Shown here piece after piece: positions 25,572 through 32,762 of a stretch of DNA of 64,000 bases (position 1 is its first letter; each line of letters begins with the position of its first letter). This DNA is from Microcaldota archaeon (GTDB lineage: Archaea > Micrarchaeota > Micrarchaeia > Anstonellales > Bilamarchaeaceae), in NCBI GenBank assembly GCA_016932815.1, contig JAFGCC010000020.1, positions 38,746-102,745 of the forward strand, read 5' to 3'. Both the position numbers and the translations under genes were made by a program. The notes under the pieces are model-generated. The model searched no databases and was not told the DNA's origin. It saw only the letters and a list, made by a program, of their open reading frames with translations.

Positions 25572-26819
25572 CTATTCACCCCGCAATTGCGCGAGAGCCT
25601 TCTTCGCCGCTTCCGCGGTGTATCTTCCTTCCTGTATGAGCATTGCGGCGACTTTTTCTATTTCGTCTCCGCTTGCACCCGCAACTACTGCGAGGTTGGA
25701 TGCGTGGAGCTTCATGTGCCCCTTCTGGATTCCTTCTGTGCCAAGGGCGCGCAGGGCTGCGAAATTCTGCGCAAGCCCGACTGCGGCCATCACCATCGAT
25801 AACTCGCGCGCGGTCTTTGCGCCAAGGATTTTGAGTGAAATCTGCGCTATGGGGTTGGTCCAGATTGCACCCCCAACGGTTCCCACAGCGAGCGGAAGTT
25901 CTATTTCTCCAATTAGGTTTCCCTCCCCGTCCTTGTAGTACTTGTTTAGGGGCTTGTAGCCGCCCATTGACGCAAAAGAATGTATGCCCGCTTCAACCGC
26001 CCTCCAGTCGTTCCCGGTTGCAACCGCCACCGCGTCCACTCCGTTCATTATGCCCTTGTTGTGGGTTGCGCAGCGGTAGATGTCGTTTTTGGCGAGTTCG
26101 TATCCGTCTAGTATGGCTTCTATTGTTTCTTCACCCAGCACTTCCTTTTTCCATACGCACTTTGCGCGGGCTTTCCTCTTGGTTGCGAGGTTGGTAAGAA
26201 TCCTCAGGCGGGATTTTCCCCCGATTCTTTCAACTAGGAGGGGGGCTATTCCCTCAAGGAGCGTGTTTATCGTGTTTGCCCCCATTATGTCCCTAACATC
26301 AACGTCAAACTCCACTAAGAGCATCTTCCCCCTTCCGGTCTCCAGCTCCCTTGCGCGCACTTCCCTGAACCCGCCTCCGTATTGCTCTATGCCGGCGCAG
26401 AGTTCCTTTGCCATAACCGAAATTTCGGCTTTGGCTTGCTCAAACCTCCCAAGCGCGCCATCTTCTATTCCCACTAGCTGGGCCTGCCCGACCATTATTG
26501 GTTCATCCGCGTCCGCGGTGAATCCTCCGCTTTTTGCCGCAAGCTTCGCCCCGTTTGCGGCCGCCGCAACGACCGATGGCTCTTCTATGCACATGGGCAC
26601 TTCGTACTCTTTTCCGTTTATCATGAATCCGGGGGCAATGCCTATGGGAAGGTGGTTTACCCCTATTACGTTTTCTATCATCCGGTTTGCAGTATCAAGC
26701 CCAAGCGAGCCGGAATCGAGCAGGATTTTCGCCTCTTCATCCGTAACCCCCTTCTCCTCTTTTAGGATGCCCATGCGCTCTTCTATGGTCTTCTTGTAGA
26801 ATCCTGAGAATTTGCTCAT
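25572..26819 (-). CDS. HMG-CoA reductase, class II type
   Basis: 415 residues. Reduces HMG-CoA to mevalonate, committing carbon to isoprenoid lipids. Opening motif MIENVIGVNHLPIG followed by INGKEYEVPMCIEEPSVV matches class II enzymes (Pseudomonas mevalonii-like) rather than the class I form of most archaea. Likely catalytic residues: E80 (IEEPS), K255 (THNKGIMNG), D271 (ATGNDWRA) and H372 (KLHASN). A TATA-like TAATAAAGGT (26842-26850) lies 27 bases before the ATG, giving a leaderless mRNA. A winged-helix gene lies just upstream on the same strand and the sugar transferase just downstream. Confidence 0.95.
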   Translation of the reverse strand: MSKFSGFYKKTIEERMGILKEEKGVTDEEAKILLDSGSLGLDTANRMIENVIGVNHLPIGIAPGFMINGKEYEVPMCIEEPSVVAAAANGAKLAAKSGGFTADADEPIMVGQAQLVGIEDGALGRFEQAKAEISVMAKELCAGIEQYGGGFREVRARELETGRGKMLLVEFDVDVRDIMGANTINTLLEGIAPLLVERIGGKSRLRILTNLATKRKARAKCVWKKEVLGEETIEAILDGYELAKNDIYRCATHNKGIMNGVDAVAVATGNDWRAVEAGIHSFASMGGYKPLNKYYKDGEGNLIGEIELPLAVGTVGGAIWTNPIAQISLKILGAKTARELSMVMAAVGLAQNFAALRALGTEGIQKGHMKLHASNLAVVAGASGDEIEKVAAMLIQEGRYTAEAAKKALAQLRGE

Positions 26820-26841
26820 GGGGGTTTCTTTCTCCCGAAAA

Positions 26842-26850
26842 CCTTTATTA
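26842..26850 (-). promoter_or_regulatory. TATA box of HMG-CoA reductase
   Basis: Minus-strand TAATAAAGG is centred 27 bases before the ATG at 26819. It lies in the 39-bp gap after the upstream regulator gene, so the reductase has its own leaderless promoter. Confidence 0.45.
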
Positions 26851-26858
26851 TGCTACTC

Positions 26859-27308
26859 TCAGAGCGAATCAAGGGCCTTGCCTATGCGCTCGAAAGCCTC
26901 GTCGAATTCGCGCTCGTAGGCTTTTTTTACCGAATCGCGGATGCGCTCTTTTTCCTTGGACAAGAAGTAAGCCCCCTTCTCGCGCTGGAGAAGGCCCCTT
27001 GAAGCGAGCCTCTGCAAATGGTAATACACGGTTTTTTCGGAAACGGGCTCCTTGCGCATCTTCTGCACCTTCTCGTGTATTTCTCTGGTGGTTGGCCGCT
27101 TCTCGTGCGCAAACTCCTTGAGCAGGACATCAAGGACGTCAAGCAGGATGGTGCGGCTCTCATTCGGCGAAATCAGGCCCAGTGAAAGGGCAATCCAGCG
27201 CACGAGGGATTTTCGCGTTAAGCGCACTTCGTCGCTTAGCGCCATGTTGCGCACAAGCAACTCCCCCTTTATGAGTTCCGCTTCCGGTATCATCGCAAAC
27301 CTATTCAT
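26859..27308 (-). CDS. Winged-helix transcriptional regulator
   Basis: 149 residues from the ATG at 27308 (a TTG at 27314 and an ATG at 27293 are alternatives). The middle reads KRPTTREIHEKVQKMRKEPV, SEKTVYYHLQRLASRGLLQR (recognition helix and wing) and EKGAYFLSKEK, a PadR/ArsR-like winged helix. A long amphipathic C-terminal helix (DSVKKAYEREFDEAFERI) probably dimerises. It lies 39 bases ahead of HMG-CoA reductase on the same strand and could regulate it; that is inference from position. Confidence 0.8.
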   Translation of the reverse strand: MNRFAMIPEAELIKGELLVRNMALSDEVRLTRKSLVRWIALSLGLISPNESRTILLDVLDVLLKEFAHEKRPTTREIHEKVQKMRKEPVSEKTVYYHLQRLASRGLLQREKGAYFLSKEKERIRDSVKKAYEREFDEAFERIGKALDSL

Positions 27309-27360
27309 CCACAACCATTAAATTCCTTCTTTGAGAACCCGCTAATCGGGTGGATTGCAA

Positions 27361-27714
27361 ATGAAAGCGAGGCTCAGCACTTATCCTGAAACACTGCAGG
27401 CTTATCCTGGCAAGAGCATAGACCTCATAATCGAGGTGGAATCCAATTCGGAGCACCCAATATGGCTGGAAGCCGAAGTGCGCGCAGAAGCCGGCCTCTC
27501 CCTTGAGCAGCACCGTAGCATTGGGCAAGGGAGGTTCCGCCTTGGAATCTGCGAGGGGAGAAGCTCGTTTTCAAAGGCCATAAAGCTCTATGCAGCGCAC
27601 AACACCTCGCCCAAGCTGTATAAGTGCCACGTTTCGGTTTTCGCCTACGATTCTATGGGAAAGAGTGCGGGCAGGAGCGATGAGCACACCCTAGTCAAGT
27701 GCACCTCCAAATAG
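27361..27714 (+). CDS. Small Ig-like cytosolic protein
   Basis: 117 residues from ATG 27361 with GGTG about 10 bases upstream. Beta-rich: MKARLSTYPETLQAYPGKS, IDLIIEVESNSEHPIWLEAE, SSFSKAIKLYAAHN and YKCHVSVFAYDSMGKS fit a CARDB/arrestin-like sandwich. There is no signal or membrane helix, so it is probably cytosolic, like the 141-residue protein at 22370. Divergent from the winged-helix gene. Function unknown. Confidence 0.7.
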   Translation: MKARLSTYPETLQAYPGKSIDLIIEVESNSEHPIWLEAEVRAEAGLSLEQHRSIGQGRFRLGICEGRSSFSKAIKLYAAHNTSPKLYKCHVSVFAYDSMGKSAGRSDEHTLVKCTSK

Positions 27715-27804
27715 CCCGCGCACACCACACCATGAATATATTGGGGCTTTTCTTTCCTTGCGGGGAAAGTGCCCACCCATGGATTGGCCTGAGGATAAAC
27801 TAAG

Positions 27805-27837
27805 ATAGCGGGAGGTGGATTTGAACCACCGACCTCC
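27805..27837 (-). repeat. 33-bp duplicate of the 3' end of initiator tRNA-Met (att-like scar)
   Basis: These 33 bases are identical to 28016-28048, the T-arm, acceptor 3' strand and flanking base of the initiator tRNA on the same strand. An intact tRNA followed downstream by a copy of its 3' end is the signature left by tyrosine-recombinase integration into a tRNA gene. The 178 bp between the copies contain no gene. The 5' half needed for a second tRNA is not convincing (AGCAGGA at 27894-27900 pairs with one mismatch, but no anticodon loop with T33 follows). Confidence 0.6.
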
Positions 27838-28015
27838 TCGCACCAGGCAAGGGGGAAGCGTCCCCCCTCCTAGTGGAACCCACTCCCCCTCTATCCTGCT
27901 TCGGGGCGGATATCGGTCTGGGATTGCCTAGACACTCCACAATCTCCAATATCCCAAAACCAAGAACCTCAAAATTGTCCGGTGGCTGAGGGTTTATGAT
28001 TCGGTAAAAAGGAAA
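27838..28015. other. Short structured spacer between the two tRNA-Met 3' ends
   Basis: 178 bp with nested inverted repeats: AGGGGG/CCCCCT, AGTGG/CCACT, CCAGGCAA (27843-27850) with TTGCCTAG (27924-27931), and GGATATCGG (27908-27916) with CCAATATCC (27946-27954). No coding frame. Possibly the residue of a deleted element. Confidence 0.4.
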
Positions 28016-28016
28016 A

Positions 28017-28091
28017 TAGCGGGAGGTGGATTTGAACCACCGACCTCCGGGTTATGAGCCCGGCGGGAACTCCAGACTCCCCAATCCCGCT
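28017..28091 (-). tRNA. Initiator tRNA-Met (CAT)
   Basis: 75-nt cloverleaf: acceptor AGCGGGA/TCCCGCT, with the A1:U72 pair of archaeal and eukaryotic initiators, discriminator A. Anticodon stem CCGGG/CCCGG has three consecutive G:C pairs next to loop CTCATAA (anticodon CAT), also initiator-specific. T-arm GGTGG-TTCAAAT-CCACC. No intron and no encoded CCA. A TATA box lies about 43 bases upstream. Confidence 0.95.
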
Positions 28092-28130
28092 TTTATTCGT
28101 TAAGGAGTTATTCATTAACGGGAGGTTCTC

Positions 28131-28139
28131 TTTATAAAC
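28131..28139 (-). promoter_or_regulatory. TATA box of initiator tRNA-Met
   Basis: Minus-strand TGTTTATAAA ends about 40 bases before the first base of the tRNA, fitting a short 5' leader to be trimmed by RNase P. Confidence 0.4.
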
Positions 28140-28424
28140 ATTGGTCTTTTTGCGCCGCGAAATTGGCGGAGTGCGAATAGTTTCGCGGGTTGTGAAGTGC
28201 GGAAGGGGAGGGTCTGCACAAGAGAGACAAATGCAAAGAGGATTGGAGAGTTTCAAAGTGTAGGAGGGCGTGTTTGCACAGGAAATGCGATTGCAGTGGG
28301 TTGCAGAGGGATTTCAAGTGCAGGTCAAAACGTGAAGGATTGCCGGCTAAAACAAAAAGACACGGAGCATCAGGTTGTTTTTTGACGATTTTTGCTTAGG
28401 TTATTTGACGGAGAAAAATCGAAA
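28140..28424. other. Gene-free purine-rich stretch with imperfect internal repetition
   Basis: The plus strand is G/A-rich with recurring short words (TGCACA, TGCAAAGAGG, TTGCAGAGGG, TTTCAAGTG/TTTCAAAGTG). No frame looks like a protein. Apart from the tRNA promoter at its left border I see no defined signal. Confidence 0.45.
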
Positions 28425-28586
28425 TGGACTTAGGGGGATTCGCACCCCCGGCCTCTCGCGTTCGTGCGGCGATGCCCTTTAGCCAACTTCGCTGGAGGGA
28501 GCGCACGGGGGGGTGCGCGGGGAGCGAAGTTGAAAGCCGGCCATCGCCGTTGCAAGGCGAGCGCTCTACTGCTGAGCTATAAGCCC
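28425..28586 (-). tRNA. tRNA-Ala (TGC) with a 90-nt intron
   Basis: Exon 1 is 28586-28551, the intron 28550-28461, exon 2 28460-28425. The exons form acceptor GGGCTTA/TAAGTCC (one G:U), D-stem GCTC/GAGC, anticodon stem CTCGC/GCGAG, and a mature loop CTTGCAC with anticodon TGC. The intron sits at the standard position 37/38. It begins with CGGCGATG pairing CATCGCCG next to 7-nt segments on each side, matching a bulge-helix-bulge site (one mismatch in the central helix). Inside it lies a 10-bp stem CAACTTCGCT/AGCGAAGTTG. The T-loop is TGCGAAT instead of TTCGAAT and the D-loop is AGCAGTA. Confidence 0.88.
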
Positions 28587-28642
28587 GATTTAACGGTTTG
28601 CAATTTAATGGAGCGAAACTCCTTAAAAGCTTGGTATGCCCC

Positions 28643-29239
28643 CTATTTTCTTGCGAATACCAAGTATGCAGTATGCATTAGCCCGACGTGTTTTGGGCGA
28701 ACCCCGTATTCGCGGACGTCGTATTCGCGCACGATTGCCTCCAGCATGAAAGTTTCCAAAAAGCCCGCTTCATTGCACTCTAAGAAGAACTCTTTTGCCT
28801 GCTCAATGTTGGGAAGGAAGCCCGCAAGGAATCCTCCATCAACGAGGGATTCGCGCGCAGCCCCAACAACCTTCTCGGAGTCTGGCATATCCAGCAGGAT
28901 GAGGTCAAGTTCCTTCTCTTTTATTCCCTCTAGGATGTCGGCATTCTTCAATTTCACATTCGTTAGCCCTGCCTTTTCCACGTTCTTGGAGGCGATTTCG
29001 AAAAACTGGGGGTTCCTCTCATAGGAAACAACGCTCTTTGCGATGTTCCCGAGGATTATGGTTGCAAAGCCGGAGCCCGCACCGGCTTCCAGGACCTTGC
29101 TCTTTTTGCCCAGCCCCGTATGTGCGATTACAAGCCCGATGTCCTTTGGTATTATCACCGCCGGCCCCCTCTTCATCCCGGAGAGTATTGGGGGAAAGCG
29201 CACTTCCACGGCTCCCCCTTTGCCCCTTTTCTTTTTCAT
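28643..29239 (-). CDS. trmI: tRNA (adenine-N1)-methyltransferase, TrmI family
   Basis: 198 residues from ATG 29239; a longer TTG start at 29260 lacks support. S-adenosylmethionine enzyme that methylates A57/A58 in the T-loop of tRNAs. The Rossmann motif VLEAGAGSGFATIIL, the acidic VVSYERNPQ and the LILLDMPDSE motif IV match the family. The N-terminal small domain is short compared with typical archaeal TrmI of about 250 residues, suggesting reduction. It lies directly upstream of tRNA-Ala on the same strand, an attractive but possibly chance association. Confidence 0.88.
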   Translation of the reverse strand: MKKKRGKGGAVEVRFPPILSGMKRGPAVIIPKDIGLVIAHTGLGKKSKVLEAGAGSGFATIILGNIAKSVVSYERNPQFFEIASKNVEKAGLTNVKLKNADILEGIKEKELDLILLDMPDSEKVVGAARESLVDGGFLAGFLPNIEQAKEFFLECNEAGFLETFMLEAIVREYDVREYGVRPKHVGLMHTAYLVFARK

Positions 29240-29330
29240 GGTGCTAACTCTGGGGGGCAAGGGTTAAGTGGGTTTGCAGGGCGGGCATGGGGCGGAGTGC
29301 CGCAGGATTCCGAGGCGTTCTAGGAAGAAA

Positions 29331-30179
29331 TTATCCGGATGCGACAAGGGCAAGCCCCAATGCAATTAGCAGGACGTATGCGTATTCCCTCCTCTGCAGC
29401 TTCTCCCCTAATAACACCATTGCGAATATTGCATTTGCAACCGGCACCGCAGCCACAATCATCGCGGTTAGCACAACGCCCAAAGCATCAATTGAGAATG
29501 CGTATGCAATAGCGCCAATTGCCCCTGCAATCCCGCCCCCTATTGCGCAGGGGAGAAGCGCACCTTCCGCTTTGGGGAATTTCTTCCGCATTATAAGGGC
29601 ATAAGAGAGGATGCACACGAATATTCCCGACTCCAAGAGGAACGAGGAATATACCGGCCCAAGGGCATCTACAACCCCGCGCATGTAGGAGTAGTAAATC
29701 CCCCAGCATAGTATGCTAACGCACGCCATCCTGGTTCCCCCTTCCCATTTCAGCTCCCCAAGGCGCAGCCCGCCAGAAGCTGCAAGCAGCCCGCCAGCCA
29801 TTACGATTGCCGCGCCCGCCCAGCGAAGGAGGGTGTGGCTTTCCCCGAATAGGAATATGCCCACCAGCGCCACGATGATTACGTAGATGTGCCCGATTGC
29901 GCCTATTATGCTTGCTCGGCCTTTTTGCAGCGCCTTGAAGAAAAAGAGGATTCCCGCGCTTCCAACTATTATTTCGAGCAGCAGAAGGGGGATGAGGGAA
30001 GCGGGCACGTAAAAAGAATCCACAAACAGGAAGGCGAATATTGCAAGTGCCACCGAGATTACTAGCCCGCGCATTGCAATTGCGGCAGCCGGCTCGGCCT
30101 TGTTGAGCACCTTCTTGAATAGCACGTTGTTTAGGGCGAAGCTTCCCACTGCGCCAAGCGAATACAGGTATTCAATCAA
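29331..30179 (-). CDS. EamA/DMT-superfamily transporter
   Basis: 282 residues, ten membrane helices in two EamA halves (each of five; the second starts near GTRMACVSILCWGIYYSYMRG). The helix-rich, positively charged inner loops and the duplicated layout are typical of drug/metabolite transporters. Substrate not readable. The start is TTG 30179 with GGAGG about 10 bases upstream on the minus strand, since no ATG is suitably placed. Immediately downstream of purE on the same strand. Confidence 0.88.
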   Translation of the reverse strand: MIEYLYSLGAVGSFALNNVLFKKVLNKAEPAAAIAMRGLVISVALAIFAFLFVDSFYVPASLIPLLLLEIIVGSAGILFFFKALQKGRASIIGAIGHIYVIIVALVGIFLFGESHTLLRWAGAAIVMAGGLLAASGGLRLGELKWEGGTRMACVSILCWGIYYSYMRGVVDALGPVYSSFLLESGIFVCILSYALIMRKKFPKAEGALLPCAIGGGIAGAIGAIAYAFSIDALGVVLTAMIVAAVPVANAIFAMVLLGEKLQRREYAYVLLIALGLALVASG

Positions 30180-30244
30180 TCAAAGCGCCTCCAAATGGAT
30201 GCAAGAATCGCAGGCAGCCTGCCCCAATTGAGGAGCGCACCCGC

Positions 30245-30685
30245 TCACTCCTTCATTTTTTCCCGGTAGGAAACAAGCTTGCCTTCTAGCTCCTTGTCGC
30301 TTATTGCGAGAATCTGGAGAGCCAGCATGGCCGCGTTCTTCCCGTTGTCTATGCCCACTGCGGCAACGGGTATCCCAGGAGGCATTTGCGCGATGCTAAG
30401 GAGCGCGTCCATCCCCTCTAGCTTTGCGGAAACCGGAACCCCTATTACCGGAGCCAGGGTGTGTGATGCCGCAACCCCCGGAAGGGCAGCGGATAGCCCG
30501 GCAACCGCGATAATAACGTCTGCAAAAGTTCCCTTTACGAGTTTTTCCACCTTGGAGGGGTTCCTGTGCGCGGATGCGACCTCGCACTTGTATTCCACCC
30601 CGAATTCATCTAAGGAGGAAGTGATTTTTTCCACGATGCTAGAGTCGCTCTTGCTTCCGGATAATATGAGGATTCTCTCTGCCAT
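30245..30685 (-). CDS. purE: N5-carboxyaminoimidazole ribonucleotide mutase (PurE)
   Basis: 146 residues, the compact size of PurE. Catalyses carboxylation or carboxyl transfer on aminoimidazole ribonucleotide in de novo purine synthesis. [15 protein letters not shown] holds the SGSxSD phosphate loop, [12 protein letters not shown] the catalytic histidine region, and [15 protein letters not shown] the conserved Gly-rich loop. The ATG at 30685 is chosen because the TATA box at 30708-30716 is 27 bases away (leaderless). The longer frame up to 30763 would run through that promoter. Partner PurH lies 5.4 kb away. Confidence 0.93.
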   Translation of the reverse strand: MAERILILSGSKSDSSIVEKITSSLDEFGVEYKCEVASAHRNPSKVEKLVKGTFADVIIAVAGLSAALPGVAASHTLAPVIGVPVSAKLEGMDALLSIAQMPPGIPVAAVGIDNGKNAAMLALQILAISDKELEGKLVSYREKMKE

Positions 30686-30707
30686 AAAGTAGCTTACAAC
30701 TAAAACT

Positions 30708-30716
30708 CTTATAAAG
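30708..30716 (-). promoter_or_regulatory. TATA box of purE
   Basis: Minus-strand CTTTATAAG is centred 27 bases before the purE ATG. It is divergent from the Pop5 promoter about 50 bases away. Confidence 0.5.
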
Positions 30717-30763
30717 ATGAAGCGCCGTGCGCGCACAGGGATTGTAACCATGGTTACATCCAC

Positions 30764-30772
30764 CTTTTATAC
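30764..30772 (+). promoter_or_regulatory. TATA box of the RNase P Pop5 gene
   Basis: CTTTTATAC is centred 27 bases before the ATG at 30795, indicating a leaderless transcript and ruling out the longer frame from 30717. Confidence 0.5.
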
Positions 30773-30794
30773 TTCCCTCCCGCTAATTTCCCCT

Positions 30795-31127
30795 ATGGCA
30801 GTAAAGCCCACAGCGCGCCTAAAGAAGCGCTACGTAAAATTCAGCCTCAAAGGCGATTTCACGCAAGAGGAGCTATCCCGCGCACTCTACAAATACTCCC
30901 TGCGCTTCTTCGGAGAATACGGCCTCTCCTTCCGCACCCTAAAGCTAATTGAGTTTGACGGCAAAGAGGGAATCATCCTAACCGACCGCAAAGGCGCAAA
31001 CGACGTTCTGGGAATGCTCGCCCTGATAGACAGCTTAGACGGCAAGCCCGCAAGGCTGATTGCCAGCCTCACAAGCGGCACCCTCGCCTCAATGAAGAGG
31101 AAATCCTCCATAGGGCCCTCCGCATAG
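30795..31127 (+). CDS. rnp2: RNase P protein component 2 (Pop5/Rnp2)
   Basis: 110 residues, the normal size. Protein subunit of archaeal RNase P that, with its partner Rpp30, activates cleavage of tRNA 5' leaders. Reads LKKRYVKFSLKGDF, FFGEYGLSFRTLKLIEFDGK, EGIILTDRKGANDV and ASLTSGTLASMKRK, each matching the Pop5 ferredoxin-like fold including the near-terminal SGT turn. The start is fixed by the leaderless promoter. Divergent from purE. Confidence 0.88.
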   Translation: MAVKPTARLKKRYVKFSLKGDFTQEELSRALYKYSLRFFGEYGLSFRTLKLIEFDGKEGIILTDRKGANDVLGMLALIDSLDGKPARLIASLTSGTLASMKRKSSIGPSA

Positions 31128-31160
31128 CCCCAATTCTTGTTTGCACGCACAAAAGAAATC

Positions 31161-31168
31161 CTTAAAAG
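31161..31168 (+). promoter_or_regulatory. TATA box of lemA
   Basis: CTTAAAAG is centred 26 bases before the ATG at 31190, consistent with a leaderless lemA-htpX transcript. Confidence 0.45.
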
Positions 31169-31189
31169 CCCACACTCCCAAATCCGCAC

Positions 31190-31765
31190 ATGGCACTTGA
31201 ACTTGGAGGAACCATATGCTTGGGTGCCGCCCTCTTAGGAGGCGCGGCCGTGGTTGCGGGAGCGCTATTTATGATATACAACCGCCTGGTAACGCTCAAG
31301 AACCGCGTGGACAACGCATGGGCGCAAATAGACGTACAGCTAAAAAAGAGGAACGACCTCGTCCCCAATCTCATAGAAACCGTTAAGGGCTACGCAAAGC
31401 ACGAGAAGGGAATCTTTGAAAACGTAAGCAAGGCCCGCTCCGCCATGCTCGGCGCGAATTCGGTTGAAGACAAGGCAAAAGCGAGCAACATGCTAAGCGG
31501 CGCCCTCAAGTCGCTCTTCGCAGTCTCCGAGAACTACCCCAAGCTGGAAGCGAGCAAGAATTTCATGATGCTCCAGGAAGAGCTTGCCGGGATAGAGAAC
31601 AAGATTGCATACGCAAGGACCGCCTACAACGATTCGGTCTACCACTACAACAACACCCAGGAGGTCCTCCCCTACGTGCTAATTTCGGGAATGCTTGGCC
31701 ACTCCAAGAAGCCTTACTTTGAGACCGGAGAAGAGGAGAAGAAGGTCCCCAAGGTGCAGTTCTAG
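31190..31765 (+). CDS. lemA: LemA-family membrane protein
   Basis: 191 residues. One N-terminal membrane helix (residues about 8-30), then a long helical bundle carrying the LemA hallmark NRLVTLKNRVDNAWAQIDVQ followed by KRNDLVPNLIETVKGYA. The C-terminal part has the usual YNDSVYHYNN motif. The exact function of LemA is unsettled; it is very often encoded next to the protease HtpX, as here (10-bp gap), and both are linked with membrane protein quality control. Confidence 0.93.
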   Translation: MALELGGTICLGAALLGGAAVVAGALFMIYNRLVTLKNRVDNAWAQIDVQLKKRNDLVPNLIETVKGYAKHEKGIFENVSKARSAMLGANSVEDKAKASNMLSGALKSLFAVSENYPKLEASKNFMMLQEELAGIENKIAYARTAYNDSVYHYNNTQEVLPYVLISGMLGHSKKPYFETGEEEKKVPKVQF

Positions 31766-31775
31766 GCGGATTAGG

Positions 31776-32762
31776 ATGAATGAAGGGACTACAATGCCCC
31801 CCTCCAATACTGGCGCTCTGGGCAAAAGCAGTGCCCCAGGCGAACACGCACCCCGCGAGTTCGCCCCGCCCGAGCCTGGCAAGAGCTTCTTTGACGCAAT
31901 AGAGGACAACAAGCGCAATTCATTCCTGCTCCTAGGAGGGATGTCCGCCCTGGTTCTCGCTCTTTGCCTGGTCCTGGGCTACTACTGGGGAATAGGCTAC
32001 TACGGCCTCTTTTTGGGGCTGTTCATAGCAATCCCCTACGCCTTAATCTCGTATTTCTTTGGCTCGAATGTGGTCCTCGCCCTAAGCGGCGCAAAGCCCC
32101 TGGAAAAAAAGGACAACCCATACCTCTTCAACCTGGTTGAAGGGCTGTCCCTTGCAATGCAGGTCCCCACGCCCAAAGTCTACATCGTAAACGATTCCGC
32201 CTTAAACGCATTTGCAACAGGAAGGGACCCAAGCCACTCCGCAATAGTTGTCACCCGCGGCCTCCTGGATTCTATGGGCCGCGCGGAACTAGAAGGCGTA
32301 ATCGCTCATGAAATGTCCCACATCGGGAACTACGACATCCGCTTTATGATGCTAACAATCGTGATGGTGGGCATAGTGGGGTTCATCTCCGAAATAATCC
32401 TGCGCACTTTTCTCTGGGGCGGCGGCTCAAGGCGCAGGGACAATGGCTCAGGTTCCGCGCTGATTATGGTGCTGGGCCTCATCCTCGCAGTCTTAGCCCC
32501 CATAATAGCAATGTTCGTGCGCTTTGCAATATCAAGGGAGCGCGAATACCTAGCAGATGCAACGGCGGTCCGCCTCACCCGCTACCCAGATGGCCTAAAG
32601 AGCGCCCTAAATAAAATCCGCAACCATTACAAGCCTGTAAAAAATGCCACCGAATCCACGGCCCCCATGTATTTTGCAGACCCGATAGGCAAGAAGGTTG
32701 CGGGGATGTTCGCAACGCACCCCCCAATAGAAGAGAGAATCAAGAGGCTTTCTTCGTTTTAG
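31776..32762 (+). CDS. htpX: HtpX-family membrane zinc metalloprotease
   Basis: 328 residues from ATG 31776; the open frame begins earlier inside lemA. Two N-terminal membrane helices (about 49-70 and 78-95), then the zinc motif HEMSH at 178-182, a second helix pair (VGIVGFISEII and ALIMVLGLILAVLAPII) and REREYLADATAV bearing the third zinc ligand. C-terminal FATHPPIEERIKRL is the family ending. Degrades damaged membrane proteins. It has an unusual 35-residue Pro/Ser-rich cytosolic head. It overlaps convergently the next gene by 23 bases. Confidence 0.95.
   Translation: MNEGTTMPPSNTGALGKSSAPGEHAPREFAPPEPGKSFFDAIEDNKRNSFLLLGGMSALVLALCLVLGYYWGIGYYGLFLGLFIAIPYALISYFFGSNVVLALSGAKPLEKKDNPYLFNLVEGLSLAMQVPTPKVYIVNDSALNAFATGRDPSHSAIVVTRGLLDSMGRAELEGVIAHEMSHIGNYDIRFMMLTIVMVGIVGFISEIILRTFLWGGGSRRRDNGSGSALIMVLGLILAVLAPIIAMFVRFAISREREYLADATAVRLTRYPDGLKSALNKIRNHYKPVKNATESTAPMYFADPIGKKVAGMFATHPPIEERIKRLSSF

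Noticed and set aside
27806..27900. A second complete tRNA gene next to the initiator tRNA
   Set aside because: The acceptor could pair with one mismatch, but the only hairpin in the anticodon position has loop GACGCTT without T33, and the anticodon-stem strand CGAGG has no partner. The 3' part is a plain copy of the initiator tRNA.
28425..28586. Reading this tRNA as tRNA-Cys (GCA) with the intron in the variable loop
   Set aside because: TCGCC-TTGCAAC-GGCGA pairs perfectly in the precursor, but it leaves an extra base before the stem. GCGAG in exon 2 pairs exactly with CTCGC and places the intron at the standard 37/38 site, giving anticodon TGC (Ala).
30717..31127. Longer Pop5 start at 30717 and longer PurE start at 30763
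   Set aside because: Both extensions would read through the divergent TATA boxes, and the shorter starts match family lengths and leaderless spacing.
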